A stretch of DNA of 64,000 nt from Pseudomonas sp. TH43. Its GTDB lineage: Bacteria > Pseudomonadota > Gammaproteobacteria > Pseudomonadales > Pseudomonadaceae. The first letter of the stretch is position 1. Every line of letters starts with the position of its first letter. Below are positions 54,228-63,507 of the stretch, one piece after another. The position numbers and the translations under genes were made by a program. A model generated the notes under the pieces. That model was not told the origin of the DNA and searched no databases. It saw only the letters and a program-made list of their open reading frames with translations. The stretch spans positions 558,001-622,000 of the forward strand of contig NZ_JAEKFI010000003.1 in assembly GCF_016650635.1 (NCBI RefSeq). Reading direction: 5' to 3'.

Positions 54228-54375
54228 GTGGCGAGGGGATTCAGCGAACCGTCGCACCGCCCCGTTGGGGTGCGAAGCAGCCCCAAAACTATTAAACCCG
54301 GTTCGACCTGTAAGAATGTGATTGCTGCGAATGGGGCTGCTGCGCAGCCCAACGGGGATAAATCCCCTCGCCACA
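54228..54375. repeat. REP pair, GTGGCGAGGGGAT class
   Basis: GTGGCGAGGGGATTCAGCGA at the left pairs with AACGGGGATAAATCCCCTCGCCAC at the right; inner GGGGTGCGAAGCAGCCCC and GGGGCTGCTGCGCAGCCC hairpins fill the loop. Nothing else is seen in this 222-bp gap. Confidence 0.84.
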
Positions 54376-54407
54376 AATAACCCCATTCACCTGATGCTTA
54401 CGTGTGC

Positions 54408-54536
54408 CTACCGCCGACGAGGCTGGCGCCGACGCTGCTCGTCATCGGTGCGGATCGGTACAGGTTGCAGAGGCGGTTCGATCAAGCCAAGGGCAACACC
54501 TAAATCGTGCAGCCAGTTTTGAATTTTCTCTTTCAT
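54408..54536 (-). CDS. PA1414-type small protein
   Basis: A 42-residue protein: MKEKIQNWLHDLGVALGLIE, then a proline stretch PPLQPVPIRT and a basic tail RRRQPRRR. This matches, from memory, the PA1414 family, whose P. aeruginosa member lies beside a LysR gene (PA1413) and is induced by low oxygen. I chose the ATG at 54536 (AAGGGGG upstream); the ATG two codons earlier (54542) is too close to that site. The 5' leader has two possible hairpins, one of them covering the ribosome site (see findings). Confidence 0.65.
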   Translation of the reverse strand: MKEKIQNWLHDLGVALGLIEPPLQPVPIRTDDEQRRRQPRRR

Positions 54537-54678
54537 CGTCATGCCCCCTTCAGGGTGGTGCTGAGCGGCCGGAATTCTGAGGCCGCTTCGCACTGATAAT
54601 AGTCCGAAGTCCTACGCAATGCTCGGCCAAATCCGCAATGATCTGTTACTGAATTGAACAGAGTTCGCCGGCATTGGT

Positions 54679-55572
54679 TCAGGCGGTTTCGCGGGTTTCG
54701 ATCTGAGCCGCAGGATAGACAGCTTGTTGCACCTCAACCCAGGCATTGAGGTTGGCGCCGACCATGCCTTTGCGCCACATGAGCCACGTTGTCGCACCCA
54801 CAAATGGTTCGGCCAACGGATGCACTGCGACACTGTCGCGCCCCGGCAGACTGGCGAGCATCGACTCGGACATTAGCGCCACGCCGCTGCCGGCAATCAC
54901 GCAGGCAAGCATGCCCTGATACGACTCGATCTCCATCGCCCGACCCATTGCCGCGTGGTAATGCGCAAACCAGGCTTCGAGGCGCATGCGATAGGAGCAG
55001 CCCCGGCGGAAAGTGAACACCGAACGCCCTTCTACATCTCGGGCGCTGCGAACCGGCGGATGATCAATTTCAGTGATCAGCACCAGTCGCTCCTCGCACA
55101 ACGGCACGCCATCGAGGCCGGCCAACTCCAGCGGGCCATCGACCAGTGCGGCATCAAGGCGCCCGGTCAGCAGGCCTTCGAGCAACTCCCCACTGGGTGC
55201 CGACTGCACTTGCAGATTCACCGCCGGATACTGCTTGTGATAGCGCGCCAGCAACGCCGGCAAATGGATCGCCGCCGTGCTGTACATGGTACCCAGCACG
55301 AAATCCCCCGCCGGCTGCCCGCCCATCACTGCCGCACTGGCCTGATCACGCAACGCGAACAACTTGCCGGTGTAGTCCAGCAGGACTTTTCCCGCAGGCG
55401 ACAACTGCAAACGCTGACGTTCACGGACGAACAATTCGACACCCAGTTGCTCTTCCAGCTGTTTGAGCCGCGTCGACAGATTCGACGGCACCCGATGCAA
55501 ACGTTCGGCAGCACGGGTGATCGAGCCTTCCTCGGCCACGGCCTGAAAAATCCGCAGTTGGCTGAATTCCAC
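54679..55572 (-). CDS. LysR-family transcriptional regulator
   Basis: A 297-residue LysR protein; helix-turn-helix at about 1-62 (LRIFQAVAEEGSITRAAERLHRVPSNLSTRLKQLEEQLG), effector domain from about 90. The start codon is GTG at 55572 with GGAGA upstream. It is divergent from a YbfB/YjiJ-type MFS transporter 104 bp away, the likely target. Confidence 0.88.
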   Translation of the reverse strand: MEFSQLRIFQAVAEEGSITRAAERLHRVPSNLSTRLKQLEEQLGVELFVRERQRLQLSPAGKVLLDYTGKLFALRDQASAAVMGGQPAGDFVLGTMYSTAAIHLPALLARYHKQYPAVNLQVQSAPSGELLEGLLTGRLDAALVDGPLELAGLDGVPLCEERLVLITEIDHPPVRSARDVEGRSVFTFRRGCSYRMRLEAWFAHYHAAMGRAMEIESYQGMLACVIAGSGVALMSESMLASLPGRDSVAVHPLAEPFVGATTWLMWRKGMVGANLNAWVEVQQAVYPAAQIETRETA

Positions 55573-55676
55573 AAGCTTTCTCCATAACAGAACAAGTTAC
55601 TCACTATTATTCAATTTTAAAGAAAGTCAATCAGTCCTAGCCTAATGGTCATTGAAGCCCTTACGGAATTCGCACC

Positions 55677-56858
55677 ATGTCACCCGTCATTCGCTTATCC
55701 GCCTGCTTCGTGGCCCTGATGCTGGCCATGGGTATCGGCCGTTTCGCCCTCACACCGCAAATGCCACACCTGCTCAGCGAAGGCCAGTTCGACCTGACGG
55801 CCGCCGGTCTGATTGCGGCGGCCAACTACCTCGGTTATCTGATTGGCGCAGTGGAGGCGATGTTCGCGCGCCGTCCTCAGCAAGTGCAGCGACGCCTGCA
55901 TGGCGGCTTGTGGTTGTGCGTGTTACTGACACTGGCGTCGTTCTGGGCCAATGGGTTTTGGTCGCATCTGCTGCTGCGCTTCGGTACTGGGGTCGCGAGT
56001 GCCTGGGTGGTGGTGATGATTACGACGCTGAGTCAGCCGCTGGCTGCGGCAGCGGGTCGTCCACGACTTGGGGCGCTGGTATTTGCCGGGCCGGGAATGG
56101 GGATTTTTCTGACGGGGTTGCTGGCGCTGGTCTCACATCTGCTGAACCAGACGTCCGCGACGCTGTGGCTGATTTATGCAGCAGCCGCATTGGTGATGAT
56201 GCTGGGGGTCTGGCGCCTCCTGCCGCAACCAGTTGCCACCAAGGCAGTTGCGGCAGTGGCCGTCAGTCCGTCGAATCGTGGCATCGCTCGGCTGGCGGTG
56301 ATCTACGCCCTGTACGGCGTCGGCTACATCATCCCGGCAACGTTCCTGTCACAGATGGCCAACGCGCAATTTCACGGGCAATGGCAGGCAGATCTGTTCT
56401 GGCCGAGCTTCGGCCTGTGCGCGGCCATCGGGGTGCTATTGGTGAGCCTGCGCCGCCACGATCCGCAGACCACGCGTCACTGGTTGATGGCGACGTTGTG
56501 GCTGCAAGCGGCCGGTGTTTTTGCCTGCCTGCTGAGCAGCGGTTGGGGCCTGGCACTCGGCGTAATCCTCTGCGGCACGCCATTCCTGGCCTGCATGCAA
56601 CTGGTCATGCAACGCTCGCGGGAACTGGCGCCCCACGCCACACAACGTAATGCCGGCATGCTCACCGCCTGCTTCGCCGTCGGCCAGCTCAGCGGCCCGC
56701 TCTTGGCTGCGCTGAGCACTCATTACAGCGCAAGCCTGCACCCGGCCTTGCTGATCGCCGGCAGCGGCTTGCTGATTGCCGGCGGCCTGGCAATGCAGTC
56801 GGTTACTGCTGGCCGAGCGCCTTGCGCAAACGTCGACGTACCCATTGCTCGGCGCTGA
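55677..56858 (+). CDS. MFS transporter, YbfB/YjiJ family
   Basis: A 393-residue 12-helix transporter opening with LSACFVALMLAMGIGRFALTPQMPHLLSEGQFDLTAAGLIAAANYLGYLIGA, the hallmark of this small MFS subfamily. Substrate unknown. It overlaps the convergent EamA gene by 56 bp at the 3' end, and is probably controlled by the divergent LysR gene. Confidence 0.87.
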   Translation: MSPVIRLSACFVALMLAMGIGRFALTPQMPHLLSEGQFDLTAAGLIAAANYLGYLIGAVEAMFARRPQQVQRRLHGGLWLCVLLTLASFWANGFWSHLLLRFGTGVASAWVVVMITTLSQPLAAAAGRPRLGALVFAGPGMGIFLTGLLALVSHLLNQTSATLWLIYAAAALVMMLGVWRLLPQPVATKAVAAVAVSPSNRGIARLAVIYALYGVGYIIPATFLSQMANAQFHGQWQADLFWPSFGLCAAIGVLLVSLRRHDPQTTRHWLMATLWLQAAGVFACLLSSGWGLALGVILCGTPFLACMQLVMQRSRELAPHATQRNAGMLTACFAVGQLSGPLLAALSTHYSASLHPALLIAGSGLLIAGGLAMQSVTAGRAPCANVDVPIARR

Positions 56859-57735
56859 CAAACGTGATGCCGAGCAACACCAACACGGCGCCGATCACGA
56901 AGTTCAGACTCAACTGCTCGCCCAGCAGCAAGACGCCGAAGGTCACGCCGAACAGCGGGGTCATGAACGAAAACACCGCCAGATTCGCCGCCAGATAACG
57001 CCGCAGCAGCCAGAACCAGACCAGGTAACTGAAGAACGACACCACCAGCCCCTGGAACAGCACACTGGCCACCGCCATGGTGGTCAGGCTGACGTGGCTG
57101 ATCTGACCACTGAACAATGCGATCAACAGCAGGCCGACAAAACCGACAATCAATTGATAAAACAGGGTCAACGTCACCGGCGCGTCCGACAGACGCGAAG
57201 CGCGCACCACTACCGTGGTTGCGCCCCAGCAGGCGCCGGCCAGCACGCCAAAGGCATCGCCCAGCAACATGCGCCGGTCAAGGTTGTCCCACGACACACC
57301 TCCGGCAAAGGCAATCGCGATACCGATGAACGCGAGCAGAATGCCCAGCCATTGCAAAGGTCGCAGGCGTTCGCTGGCCAATAGAAAATGCACGCCCAAT
57401 GCGGTGAAGATCGGCGCGGTGTAGAGGAACACCGACATGTGCGCAGCCGTGGTCAGTTGCAAGCCTTCAGAGATGAAGAAGAATTCCAGACCGAACAGCG
57501 CACCGGCCAGCAAGCCGCCGCGCCAGGTATTGCCAACCTGATCCCAGCCGCCCTTCCAGCAGATCAGCAACCCGACCAGTAGCGCGGAAATCCCCGAGCG
57601 CGCCGCCGCTTGCATCACCGGTGCAATGTCCGGCGCCGCCCATTTGATCATTACTTGCTGCACGCCCCAGATCAGGCAGAGGCCGACCATCACCTGCAAG
57701 GCAAAACTGTCGGCATTACGCCGCTCGATACTCAC
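56803..57735 (-). CDS. EamA/DMT-superfamily transporter
   Basis: A 310-residue inner-membrane protein with ten hydrophobic segments: VMVGLCLIWGVQQVMIKWAAPDIAP at the start, and SFMTPLFGVTFGVLLLGEQLSL in the second EamA repeat. The start is the GTG at 57735, with GAGG seven bases upstream; the frame extends 12 codons further. Substrate unknown. Confidence 0.86.
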   Translation of the reverse strand: MSIERRNADSFALQVMVGLCLIWGVQQVMIKWAAPDIAPVMQAAARSGISALLVGLLICWKGGWDQVGNTWRGGLLAGALFGLEFFFISEGLQLTTAAHMSVFLYTAPIFTALGVHFLLASERLRPLQWLGILLAFIGIAIAFAGGVSWDNLDRRMLLGDAFGVLAGACWGATTVVVRASRLSDAPVTLTLFYQLIVGFVGLLLIALFSGQISHVSLTTMAVASVLFQGLVVSFFSYLVWFWLLRRYLAANLAVFSFMTPLFGVTFGVLLLGEQLSLNFVIGAVLVLLGITFVSAEQWVRRRLRKALGQQ

Positions 57736-57889
57736 CGCAACACCTCGAACACACACAACATGGCAGGCCATCCAATGGTCAGAAATCAGTGTCGAGGATT
57801 ATCAATGACTCGGGCGGAAAAAGCCGTCTGGAAAAGACATTTAGTTCGTCAGTGGCGTCAGCGCTGAATGGCTGTCGGCTGCGCCGCCA

Positions 57890-57956
57890 ATCGCGAGCAG
57901 GCTCGCTCCCACAGTTTGATCGCGTTTCCCTGTGGGAGCGAGCCTGCTCGCGAAGA
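57890..57956. repeat. REP pair, TGTGGGAGCGAGCCTGCTCGCG class
   Basis: TCGCGAGCAGGCTCGCTCCC at the left and its complement at the right, only about 20 bases apart. It lies between the divergently and same-strand placed EamA and DUF2177 genes. Confidence 0.85.
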
Positions 57957-57977
57957 GGCCGGTACTGCCAACACGCG

Positions 57978-58382
57978 TTACAGATCAGACCTGCCAAACC
58001 GTTTCGCTACCAAAAACCCGACGGTACACGCCACAGCAGTGGCAAACGTGCCCCAAGCCCAATCCAGCACCGTCACCTGCACCGACCAGCCGCGCAACGT
58101 CGCCCAATTGGTCAGGTCATACGTGCCATACGCTACCAGCCCCAACAACGCGCCCATCTTCGCCGCGCGCTGCCAGCTCAGCGCCGGCAGCACCACGAAC
58201 TGCACACAACCAAAAACATACAGGCAATAAAAAACCGCTGCGGGCACCAGCAGCGGTTTTTCGAGCATCAGCGAACCGAGCAGTTCGCGATAGGTCGGCG
58301 CCATCAACAGGCCGAGCCAGATGCCATCAAGCAGAAGAAACGTCACCAGCGTGGCCACGTAAGCCATCAGCATTCTTTTCAT
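57978..58382 (-). CDS. DUF2177 family inner-membrane protein
   Basis: About 134 residues with four transmembrane helices. The family motifs are FLLLDGIWLGLLMAPTYRELLG and GLVAYGTYDLTNWATLRGWS. Function unknown. GAGG lies eight bases before the ATG at 58382; a GTG one codon upstream is possible. Confidence 0.84.
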   Translation of the reverse strand: MKRMLMAYVATLVTFLLLDGIWLGLLMAPTYRELLGSLMLEKPLLVPAAVFYCLYVFGCVQFVVLPALSWQRAAKMGALLGLVAYGTYDLTNWATLRGWSVQVTVLDWAWGTFATAVACTVGFLVAKRFGRSDL

Positions 58383-58396
58383 CACACAGCCCTCAA

Positions 58397-58481
58397 TGTA
58401 GGAGCTGCCGCAGGCTGCGATCTTTTTGACCTTGATCTTATAAACCAGATCAACAGATCGCAGCCTGCGGCAGCTCCTACA
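58397..58481. repeat. REP pair, GTAGGAGCTGCCGCAGGCTGCGATC class
   Basis: TGTAGGAGCTGCCGCAGGCT and complement with a loop of about 40 bases, between DUF2177 and the CvfB-like gene. Confidence 0.85.
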
Positions 58482-58496
58482 TGGGGCCGGTGCGCA

Positions 58497-59333
58497 TCAG
58501 CTTAGTTCAATGCGATCCGCGTGAATGACGATCTTGCCTTCCTTGTACAGCGAACCGATGGCCTTCTTGAAGTTGCCCTTGCTGACGCCGAACAGGCTGC
58601 TGATCAACGCCGGATCGCTTTTGTCGCTGACCGGCAACGAACCGTCATTCTCGCGCAACTTGGCGAGGATCTTCGAGTTCAGGCTGCTGGCTGCTTCCTG
58701 ACCTACCGGTTGCAGGCTAAGGGCAATCTTGCCGTCGGCGCGCACTTCCTTGATGAAGCCTTTCTCGATCATGCCGGCACGCATGAACTTGAAGATTTCG
58801 TTCTTGTGGATCAAACCCCAGTGCTTGTTGTTGATGATCGCCTTGAAACCCATGTCAGTGGCTTCGGCAACCAGCAGGTCAACTTCCTGGCCCTGGCTGT
58901 AATTGGCCGGGGTCTTGTCGAGGTAGCGATCCAGACGCGCCGTCGCGGTGATGCGGCGGGTGTGTTTGTCGAGGTAGACGTGCACCACGCAGTACTCGCC
59001 AGCGGTCATCTGGCGTTTTTCTTCGGAATACGGCAGCAACAGATCCTTCGGCAGCCCCCAATCGAGGAACACACCGATGCTGTTGACTTCAACAACTTTC
59101 AGACTGGCAAATTCGCCGACCTGTACTTTTGGTTTTTCTGTGGTGGCGAGAAGTTTGTCTTCGCTGTCCAGATAAACAAAAACGTTGAGCCAATCTTCAT
59201 CTTCGCTGGGAATATCTTTAGGGATATAACGGTTGGGCAAAAGAATTTCGCCGTCGGCACCGCCGTCCAGATATAAACCGAAGTTAGTGTGTTTAACCAC
59301 TTGCAAACTGTTGTAACGCCCGACTAAAGCCAT
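58497..59333 (-). CDS. CvfB-like S1 RNA-binding protein
   Basis: A 278-residue protein of the CvfB/YitL family. It has two to three S1-like beta-barrels (about 1-65, 70-130 and 150-215; NFGLYLDGGADGEILLPNRYIP, SIGVFLDWGLPKDLLLPYSE and MGFKAIINNKHWGLIHKNEIF) and a C-terminal winged helix (ALISSLFGVSKGNFKKAIGSLYKEGKI). In Staphylococcus CvfB affects virulence gene expression and binds RNA. I chose the ATG at 59333, preceded by GAGGG; the ATG at 59348 has no ribosome site. Confidence 0.88.
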   Translation of the reverse strand: MALVGRYNSLQVVKHTNFGLYLDGGADGEILLPNRYIPKDIPSEDEDWLNVFVYLDSEDKLLATTEKPKVQVGEFASLKVVEVNSIGVFLDWGLPKDLLLPYSEEKRQMTAGEYCVVHVYLDKHTRRITATARLDRYLDKTPANYSQGQEVDLLVAEATDMGFKAIINNKHWGLIHKNEIFKFMRAGMIEKGFIKEVRADGKIALSLQPVGQEAASSLNSKILAKLRENDGSLPVSDKSDPALISSLFGVSKGNFKKAIGSLYKEGKIVIHADRIELS

Positions 59334-59673
59334 TTCCAGAACCCTCATTACGTGGGCGGCATTCTACCCGTTTTTGCCGGGAACGTTGGCTGGCAGTTCC
59401 TTGCGCTGTGGAAATTCTGCGCGACGCTGTGATTTTCCTTGGTGGGCGATGCCCAAGGTGCCGCTCGTCAGACCGACGCAAGGGGTGATTTCAGCTCATG
59501 CCTGCGCTTCAGAACATAAATGTTGTTATTTAAAACAGCAGGTTAGGCGGATATTGCGAATATTGAATCGAGAATAATGCAGCAACGCGGTGGGTTATTC
59601 CGGGGGATATTTACCAAGCAATTGTCAAGTTATTACTGTACGATGCCTGGCCGAGTTACTTTTCTACAGGTTA

Positions 59674-59862
59674 ATGGCCGCCATGCGTGTAAAAGCATCC
59701 ACCAGCAAAGCAAAGCCAGCTCCAGCCGTTGAAACCAGCGAATCGATCAACGATCAGATCGCAGCGTTCCTCAAGTCCGGCGGCGAGATCCAGCAAATTG
59801 CCAAAGGCGTCAGTGGCCAGACGTTCGGCCCGTCCAAGCAGATTAGCCTGGGCAAAAAGTAA
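59674..59862 (+). CDS. Conserved small basic protein
   Basis: 62 residues from the ATG at 59674 (or 59 from the ATG at 59683): an Ala/Lys/Pro-rich start (RVKASTSKAKPAP), then a conserved-looking core SINDQIAAFLKSGGEIQQIAKGVSGQTFGPSKQISLGKK. I recognise it as a small protein found across Pseudomonas but know no function. The 340-bp region upstream (59334-59673) holds no other gene; its right part is AT-rich and must contain the promoter. Confidence 0.7.
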   Translation: MAAMRVKASTSKAKPAPAVETSESINDQIAAFLKSGGEIQQIAKGVSGQTFGPSKQISLGKK

Positions 59863-60068
59863 CACCCGGTTTTACACCCGTCCAGAGGCGCTTTGAGCTT
59901 CGAAGCGTCTGGACTGGCACCGCGCAATCCCCTCCCGTTTTAAACAAAAATCCTTGTAAATCGACGAACGGCCATCAATGCCGATCATTCGCCGGTATCC
60001 TTGCACGCGTCTAGATCAAGCGTTTCAACAGGCTCACCGGCCTGTGCTCGCTGTTCATGGAGTGACGC

Positions 60069-60785
60069 ATGCGCAAAACTTCCTGTTTATTGCTCGTAGG
60101 CCTGCTGACAGGCACGACCGCGCACGCGCAAATTTTCCAGCGTGAACTCGGCGATTTCGACCTCAAACTCGGCACCACGCCGACGCGCAGCATGGCCCAG
60201 GGTCTGGTCAAACCGGCGGCGGCCGGCTCGTTCCACGGCGGTCTCGACCTGAGCCACGACAGCGGCCTCTATGTCGGCCAGTACGCACCGAGCATGGGTA
60301 TCACGCCAGGCAAAAACCTCGAAATAGATTCCTACGTCGGCTTTAAACAGCCCTTCGATCAAACCCTTGGCTATGAAGTCGGGATGATCCACTACAGCTA
60401 CCCGAGCGTCGAAACCCTCGACAGCCAGGAACTGTTCGGTGGCCTGACGCTGCTCGGCAGCCGCTTCGGCGTGGCTTTGAGCAACGATCCGGATAAACAG
60501 AACAACACCTTGTTCGCCGACCTTGGCGGTAACCAGCCGTTCGGCATCGGTGTCAGCATGAAATACACCACCCATCAACTGAACACTCCGGTAGCGGTGG
60601 ACGGTGGTTATGTCAGCAGCTTCACCGATTGGTCAGTGCAATTGTCACGACCGTTCATGGGCGTCGATCTCGACTTGATCTACAGCAACTCCAGCCTCAG
60701 CGGCAGCGATTGCTCGGCCTATTCCGGGCACAACAGCCAGTGTGACGGCCTCGTCACCCTCAAGGCCGTACGCGCATTCTATTGA
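60069..60785 (+). CDS. TorF-like putative outer-membrane porin
   Basis: A 238-residue secreted beta-rich protein with a signal peptide (about 1-20, ending AHA). It has alternating strands such as GGLDLSHDSGLYVGQYAPSM, EIDSYVGFKQPFDQTLGYEVGMIHYSYPS and WSVQLSRPFMGVDLDLIYSNSSL, and ends in an aromatic (AFY) as outer-membrane barrels do. This agrees with TIGR02001/TorF family barrels. Two cysteines near the C-terminus may form a disulfide. Confidence 0.8.
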   Translation: MRKTSCLLLVGLLTGTTAHAQIFQRELGDFDLKLGTTPTRSMAQGLVKPAAAGSFHGGLDLSHDSGLYVGQYAPSMGITPGKNLEIDSYVGFKQPFDQTLGYEVGMIHYSYPSVETLDSQELFGGLTLLGSRFGVALSNDPDKQNNTLFADLGGNQPFGIGVSMKYTTHQLNTPVAVDGGYVSSFTDWSVQLSRPFMGVDLDLIYSNSSLSGSDCSAYSGHNSQCDGLVTLKAVRAFY

Positions 60786-60862
60786 TTGGCTGAACTGCCG
60801 CGCGCATCCTGCATCACATAAGAATCAGATCTTCGAAGCCAGGCCACCGCAAGGATTCGCTC

Positions 60863-61732
60863 ATGTCTCGCTGGTTCAAGCACATTGCCGCTCTGCTGTT
60901 GTTCACCCTCGCCCTCGGCGCTTGCAGTCGCGTCGGGCTGGCCTACCGTAACCTCGACGTGATCATTCCCTGGACGCTCAGCGACTATGTGGATATGCAT
61001 GGCGAGCAAAAAGACTGGTTCAACGAACGCCTCAAGGAACACCTGAGCTGGCACTGCACCACGCAACTGCCGGGTTATCTGGATTGGCTGGATCGTTTGC
61101 AGACCATGGTCGAAACCAATCAGGTAACCGACGCCGCGCTCCAGGCGCGTACTGCGGAAGCCAAACAAGCCATCGCCGAAACCGCCCAGGCAATCACCCC
61201 TTCGGCAATCGAACTGCTGCAAGGGCTGGATGACAAACAGGTTGCCGAGATGAATGACGCGTTTGCCAAGGATCTGCGCAAGCGTCAGCAGGATTACGTC
61301 AATCCGCCACTGACAGAACAAATCGCCGAGCGCGGCGCACGCATGGTTAAACGCTTGAATGACTGGCTCGGGCCTTTGAGCGCGACCCAGGAACAACGCG
61401 TGATGGCATGGTCAACAGCGTTGGGCGATCAAAACACCCAGTGGATCGCCAACCGTGCGCATTGGCAGAAGCAATTCAGTGCCGCGGTTGCACAGCGCAA
61501 GAGCCCTGAATTCCCACAGAGAATCGAGACGCTTCTGGTTAATCGCGAACGTTTATGGACACCGGAATACCAGAAGGCCTACGCCAACACCGAAGCGCAA
61601 GCACGCGCGCTGGCGGTCGACCTGATGGCGGAAAGTACGCCGCAACAGCGTCAGCGGTTGTTGAAGAAGATTGATGGCGTACGCAAGGACTTTAATGACC
61701 TCAAGTGTCTGAAAGCCAGCAAATCCCCGTAA
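60863..61732 (+). CDS. DUF6279 lipoprotein
   Basis: A 289-residue lipoprotein: the lipobox LALGACS at about residues 15-21 predicts lipidation at C20. The mature part starts RVGLAYRNLDVIIPWTLSDYVDM and is helical throughout, with W-rich conserved spots (KDWFNERLKEHLSWH; ARMVKRLNDWLGPLS). Residue +2 after the cysteine is serine, so outer-membrane sorting is expected. Function unknown. Confidence 0.84.
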   Translation: MSRWFKHIAALLLFTLALGACSRVGLAYRNLDVIIPWTLSDYVDMHGEQKDWFNERLKEHLSWHCTTQLPGYLDWLDRLQTMVETNQVTDAALQARTAEAKQAIAETAQAITPSAIELLQGLDDKQVAEMNDAFAKDLRKRQQDYVNPPLTEQIAERGARMVKRLNDWLGPLSATQEQRVMAWSTALGDQNTQWIANRAHWQKQFSAAVAQRKSPEFPQRIETLLVNRERLWTPEYQKAYANTEAQARALAVDLMAESTPQQRQRLLKKIDGVRKDFNDLKCLKASKSP

Positions 61733-61742
61733 TCCAGCGATC

Positions 61743-61836
61743 TGCAGGAGCAAAGCTTTTTTGCGAAAGCGGCGTGTCATTCAATGAAACTATTGAATTT
61801 GATGGCGCTTTCGCGAGCAAGCTTTGCTCCTACAGG
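61743..61836. repeat. REP pair, CTGCAGGAGCAAAGCTT class
   Basis: TGCAGGAGCAAAGCTTTTTTGCG at the left pairs with CGCGAGCAAGCTTTGCTCCT at the right, around a 40-base loop with TCATTCAATG. It separates two convergent genes. Confidence 0.82.
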
Positions 61837-61847
61837 ATCCTCTGGGA

Positions 61848-62240
61848 TCAGGCGATTTGGGCTTTGGAGGCCACCACATCAAACGTCGACTCATCCAGCG
61901 CATCGGCCTGCTCATCCAGCACCTGACGCGGGTGATCATTGCCAGGAATGCTGCTGTCGATCAGGCTCAACAAGCTCGATCCACGCGCCGTCAGCACAAA
62001 ATTGTTTCCCGTGCTGCCCTCTTCATCCGGACGCGGTGCGATATAGCCGCGCAAGAGCAGCAACCTTTCATAATCGCAGGCCAGCGTTTTCAGATGATCC
62101 AGATTCTCGATCGGCTCGCCGGCGCTGGCTTTCTCCGCTGCATAGTCCTCGGCATACGCGCGAGGGGCAAAACTGTGGCCCGCGCTGTTCTGCACCTCGT
62201 GCAGCAAGCGCTCAATCAAATCCCAGTTATAAGTCGTCAT
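61848..62240 (-). CDS. DUF2513-like predicted regulator
   Basis: A 130-residue soluble protein beginning TTYNWDLIERLLHEVQNS and containing YERLLLLRGYIAPRP and LTARGSSLLSLID, which together resemble a winged-helix module of the DUF2513 kind (often found in phage-related contexts). There are no other phage genes here. Function unknown. Confidence 0.7.
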   Translation of the reverse strand: MTTYNWDLIERLLHEVQNSAGHSFAPRAYAEDYAAEKASAGEPIENLDHLKTLACDYERLLLLRGYIAPRPDEEGSTGNNFVLTARGSSLLSLIDSSIPGNDHPRQVLDEQADALDESTFDVVASKAQIA

Positions 62241-62414
62241 CCTGATTCAACCTCCGGTGCGCGTGATTAATGGCGCATACATAGGTTGTGACCGGAGCCT
62301 TGCGCAGCCGTTCAGCCGCATTGTTACCAGCGACCGACCGGCGGTCTGTCGATTGGCCTGAGGGTTAAACGACTAGTCTGAAACAGACGGTTTCAACCCG
62401 CAGGAGAAATCATC

Positions 62415-63149
62415 ATGAACGTTGAGAATCATCCGGTGGTGTCGCGCGAAGAATGGCTCGCCGCCCGCAAACAACACTTGGCCAACGAAAAAGCGTTCAC
62501 CAGGGAACGTGATCGCCTCAGCGCCGAACGGCGCGCGCTGCCATGGGTGAGAGTCGACAAGGACTACCGCTTCCAGGGCCCAGACACTGAAATGAGGCTG
62601 GCCGATCTGTTCGGCGAACACAGTCAGTTGGTGGTTTACCACTTCATGTTTGCCAAGGACTGGGAAGAAGGTTGCCCGGGTTGTTCGTTCCTCAGCGACC
62701 ACATCGACGGCGCCAATCAACATCTGGCGCATCACGATATTGCGGTGGTTGCGGTTTCTCACGCGCCATTCAACGAATTTCAGGACTTTAAACGGCGGAT
62801 GGGCTGGAAGTTCGATTGGCTGTCGTCAGCCGATTCCGATTTTAACTACGACTTTGGCGTGTGCGCCAAGGCTGAGGACGCAGAGGCCGGAAAGGCTACG
62901 TACAACTACGAAAAAACTGACAGCGCCGAGGAAGAAATGCCGGGGCTGAGTGTGTTTTATCGCAATGACAACGGTGAGATTTTCCACACCTACTCAACCT
63001 ACGCCCGAGGACTGGACATGTTGGTCGGGGCCTACAACTTTCTCGACCTCACGCCGAAAGGCAGAAATGAGGACGAGATCATGGAATGGGTTCGGCACCA
63101 TGACCGCTATGAGGGAGCGACAAAATCCAATTGTTGCCAGGGTCGTTGA
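62415..63149 (+). CDS. DUF899 family thioredoxin-like protein
   Basis: A 244-residue protein with the DUF899 signatures: [44 protein letters not shown] at the N-terminus, then LVVYHFMFAKDWEEGCPGCSFLSDHIDGA (CPGC redox-type motif at about 89-92) and a C-terminal SVFYRNDNGEIFHTYSTYARG. Proposed role is a redox or dithiol protein; unproven. GGAG site seven bases before the ATG. Confidence 0.87.
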   Translation: MNVENHPVVSREEWLAARKQHLANEKAFTRERDRLSAERRALPWVRVDKDYRFQGPDTEMRLADLFGEHSQLVVYHFMFAKDWEEGCPGCSFLSDHIDGANQHLAHHDIAVVAVSHAPFNEFQDFKRRMGWKFDWLSSADSDFNYDFGVCAKAEDAEAGKATYNYEKTDSAEEEMPGLSVFYRNDNGEIFHTYSTYARGLDMLVGAYNFLDLTPKGRNEDEIMEWVRHHDRYEGATKSNCCQGR

Positions 63150-63229
63150 TGCCCCGACATTACTGAACTTTTGCCCGCTTAAAGGCCTCAACCGGTTAAC
63201 CCGCCTTAACCGGAACTGAGGCCCATCCC

Positions 63230-63505
63230 ATGAAAACCCTGATCAAACTGACCCTCGCCGCCACCCTCGCCTGCGCCCTGCCCGTCTGGGCCTGTACGCC
63301 AGAAGAGGCCACCGCCAAACGTGAACAATTGGCCAAGGAAGTCGCCAAGCTCACCGAGCAGAACCCGACCAAGGCCAAGGAAATCAACGCAGAACTACAG
63401 AAGATGGATCTGGGCACCGCCAGTGCGGATTTGCCGGACAAGTGCCAGTTGATTGATCAGCGGTTGAAAGAGCTGGATTCCGCAGAGAAGAAGACCGAGG
63501 GCTAA
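63230..63505 (+). CDS. Small secreted helical protein
   Basis: 91 residues with a signal peptide (KTLIKLTLAATLACALPVWA) and a Lys/Glu-rich helical mature part (TPEEATAKREQLAKEVAKLTEQNPTKAKEINAELQKM), then one cysteine pairable with C22 of the mature start (CTPEEA... DKCQLIDQ). Such small periplasmic proteins are common in Pseudomonas; function unknown. Confidence 0.72.
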   Translation: MKTLIKLTLAATLACALPVWACTPEEATAKREQLAKEVAKLTEQNPTKAKEINAELQKMDLGTASADLPDKCQLIDQRLKELDSAEKKTEG

Positions 63506-63507
63506 CA

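Noticed and set aside
54601..54678. A promoter with ANR box for the PA1414-type gene
   Set aside because: TATTAT is present on the minus strand, but neither a fitting -35 nor TTGAT-N4-ATCAA could be found.
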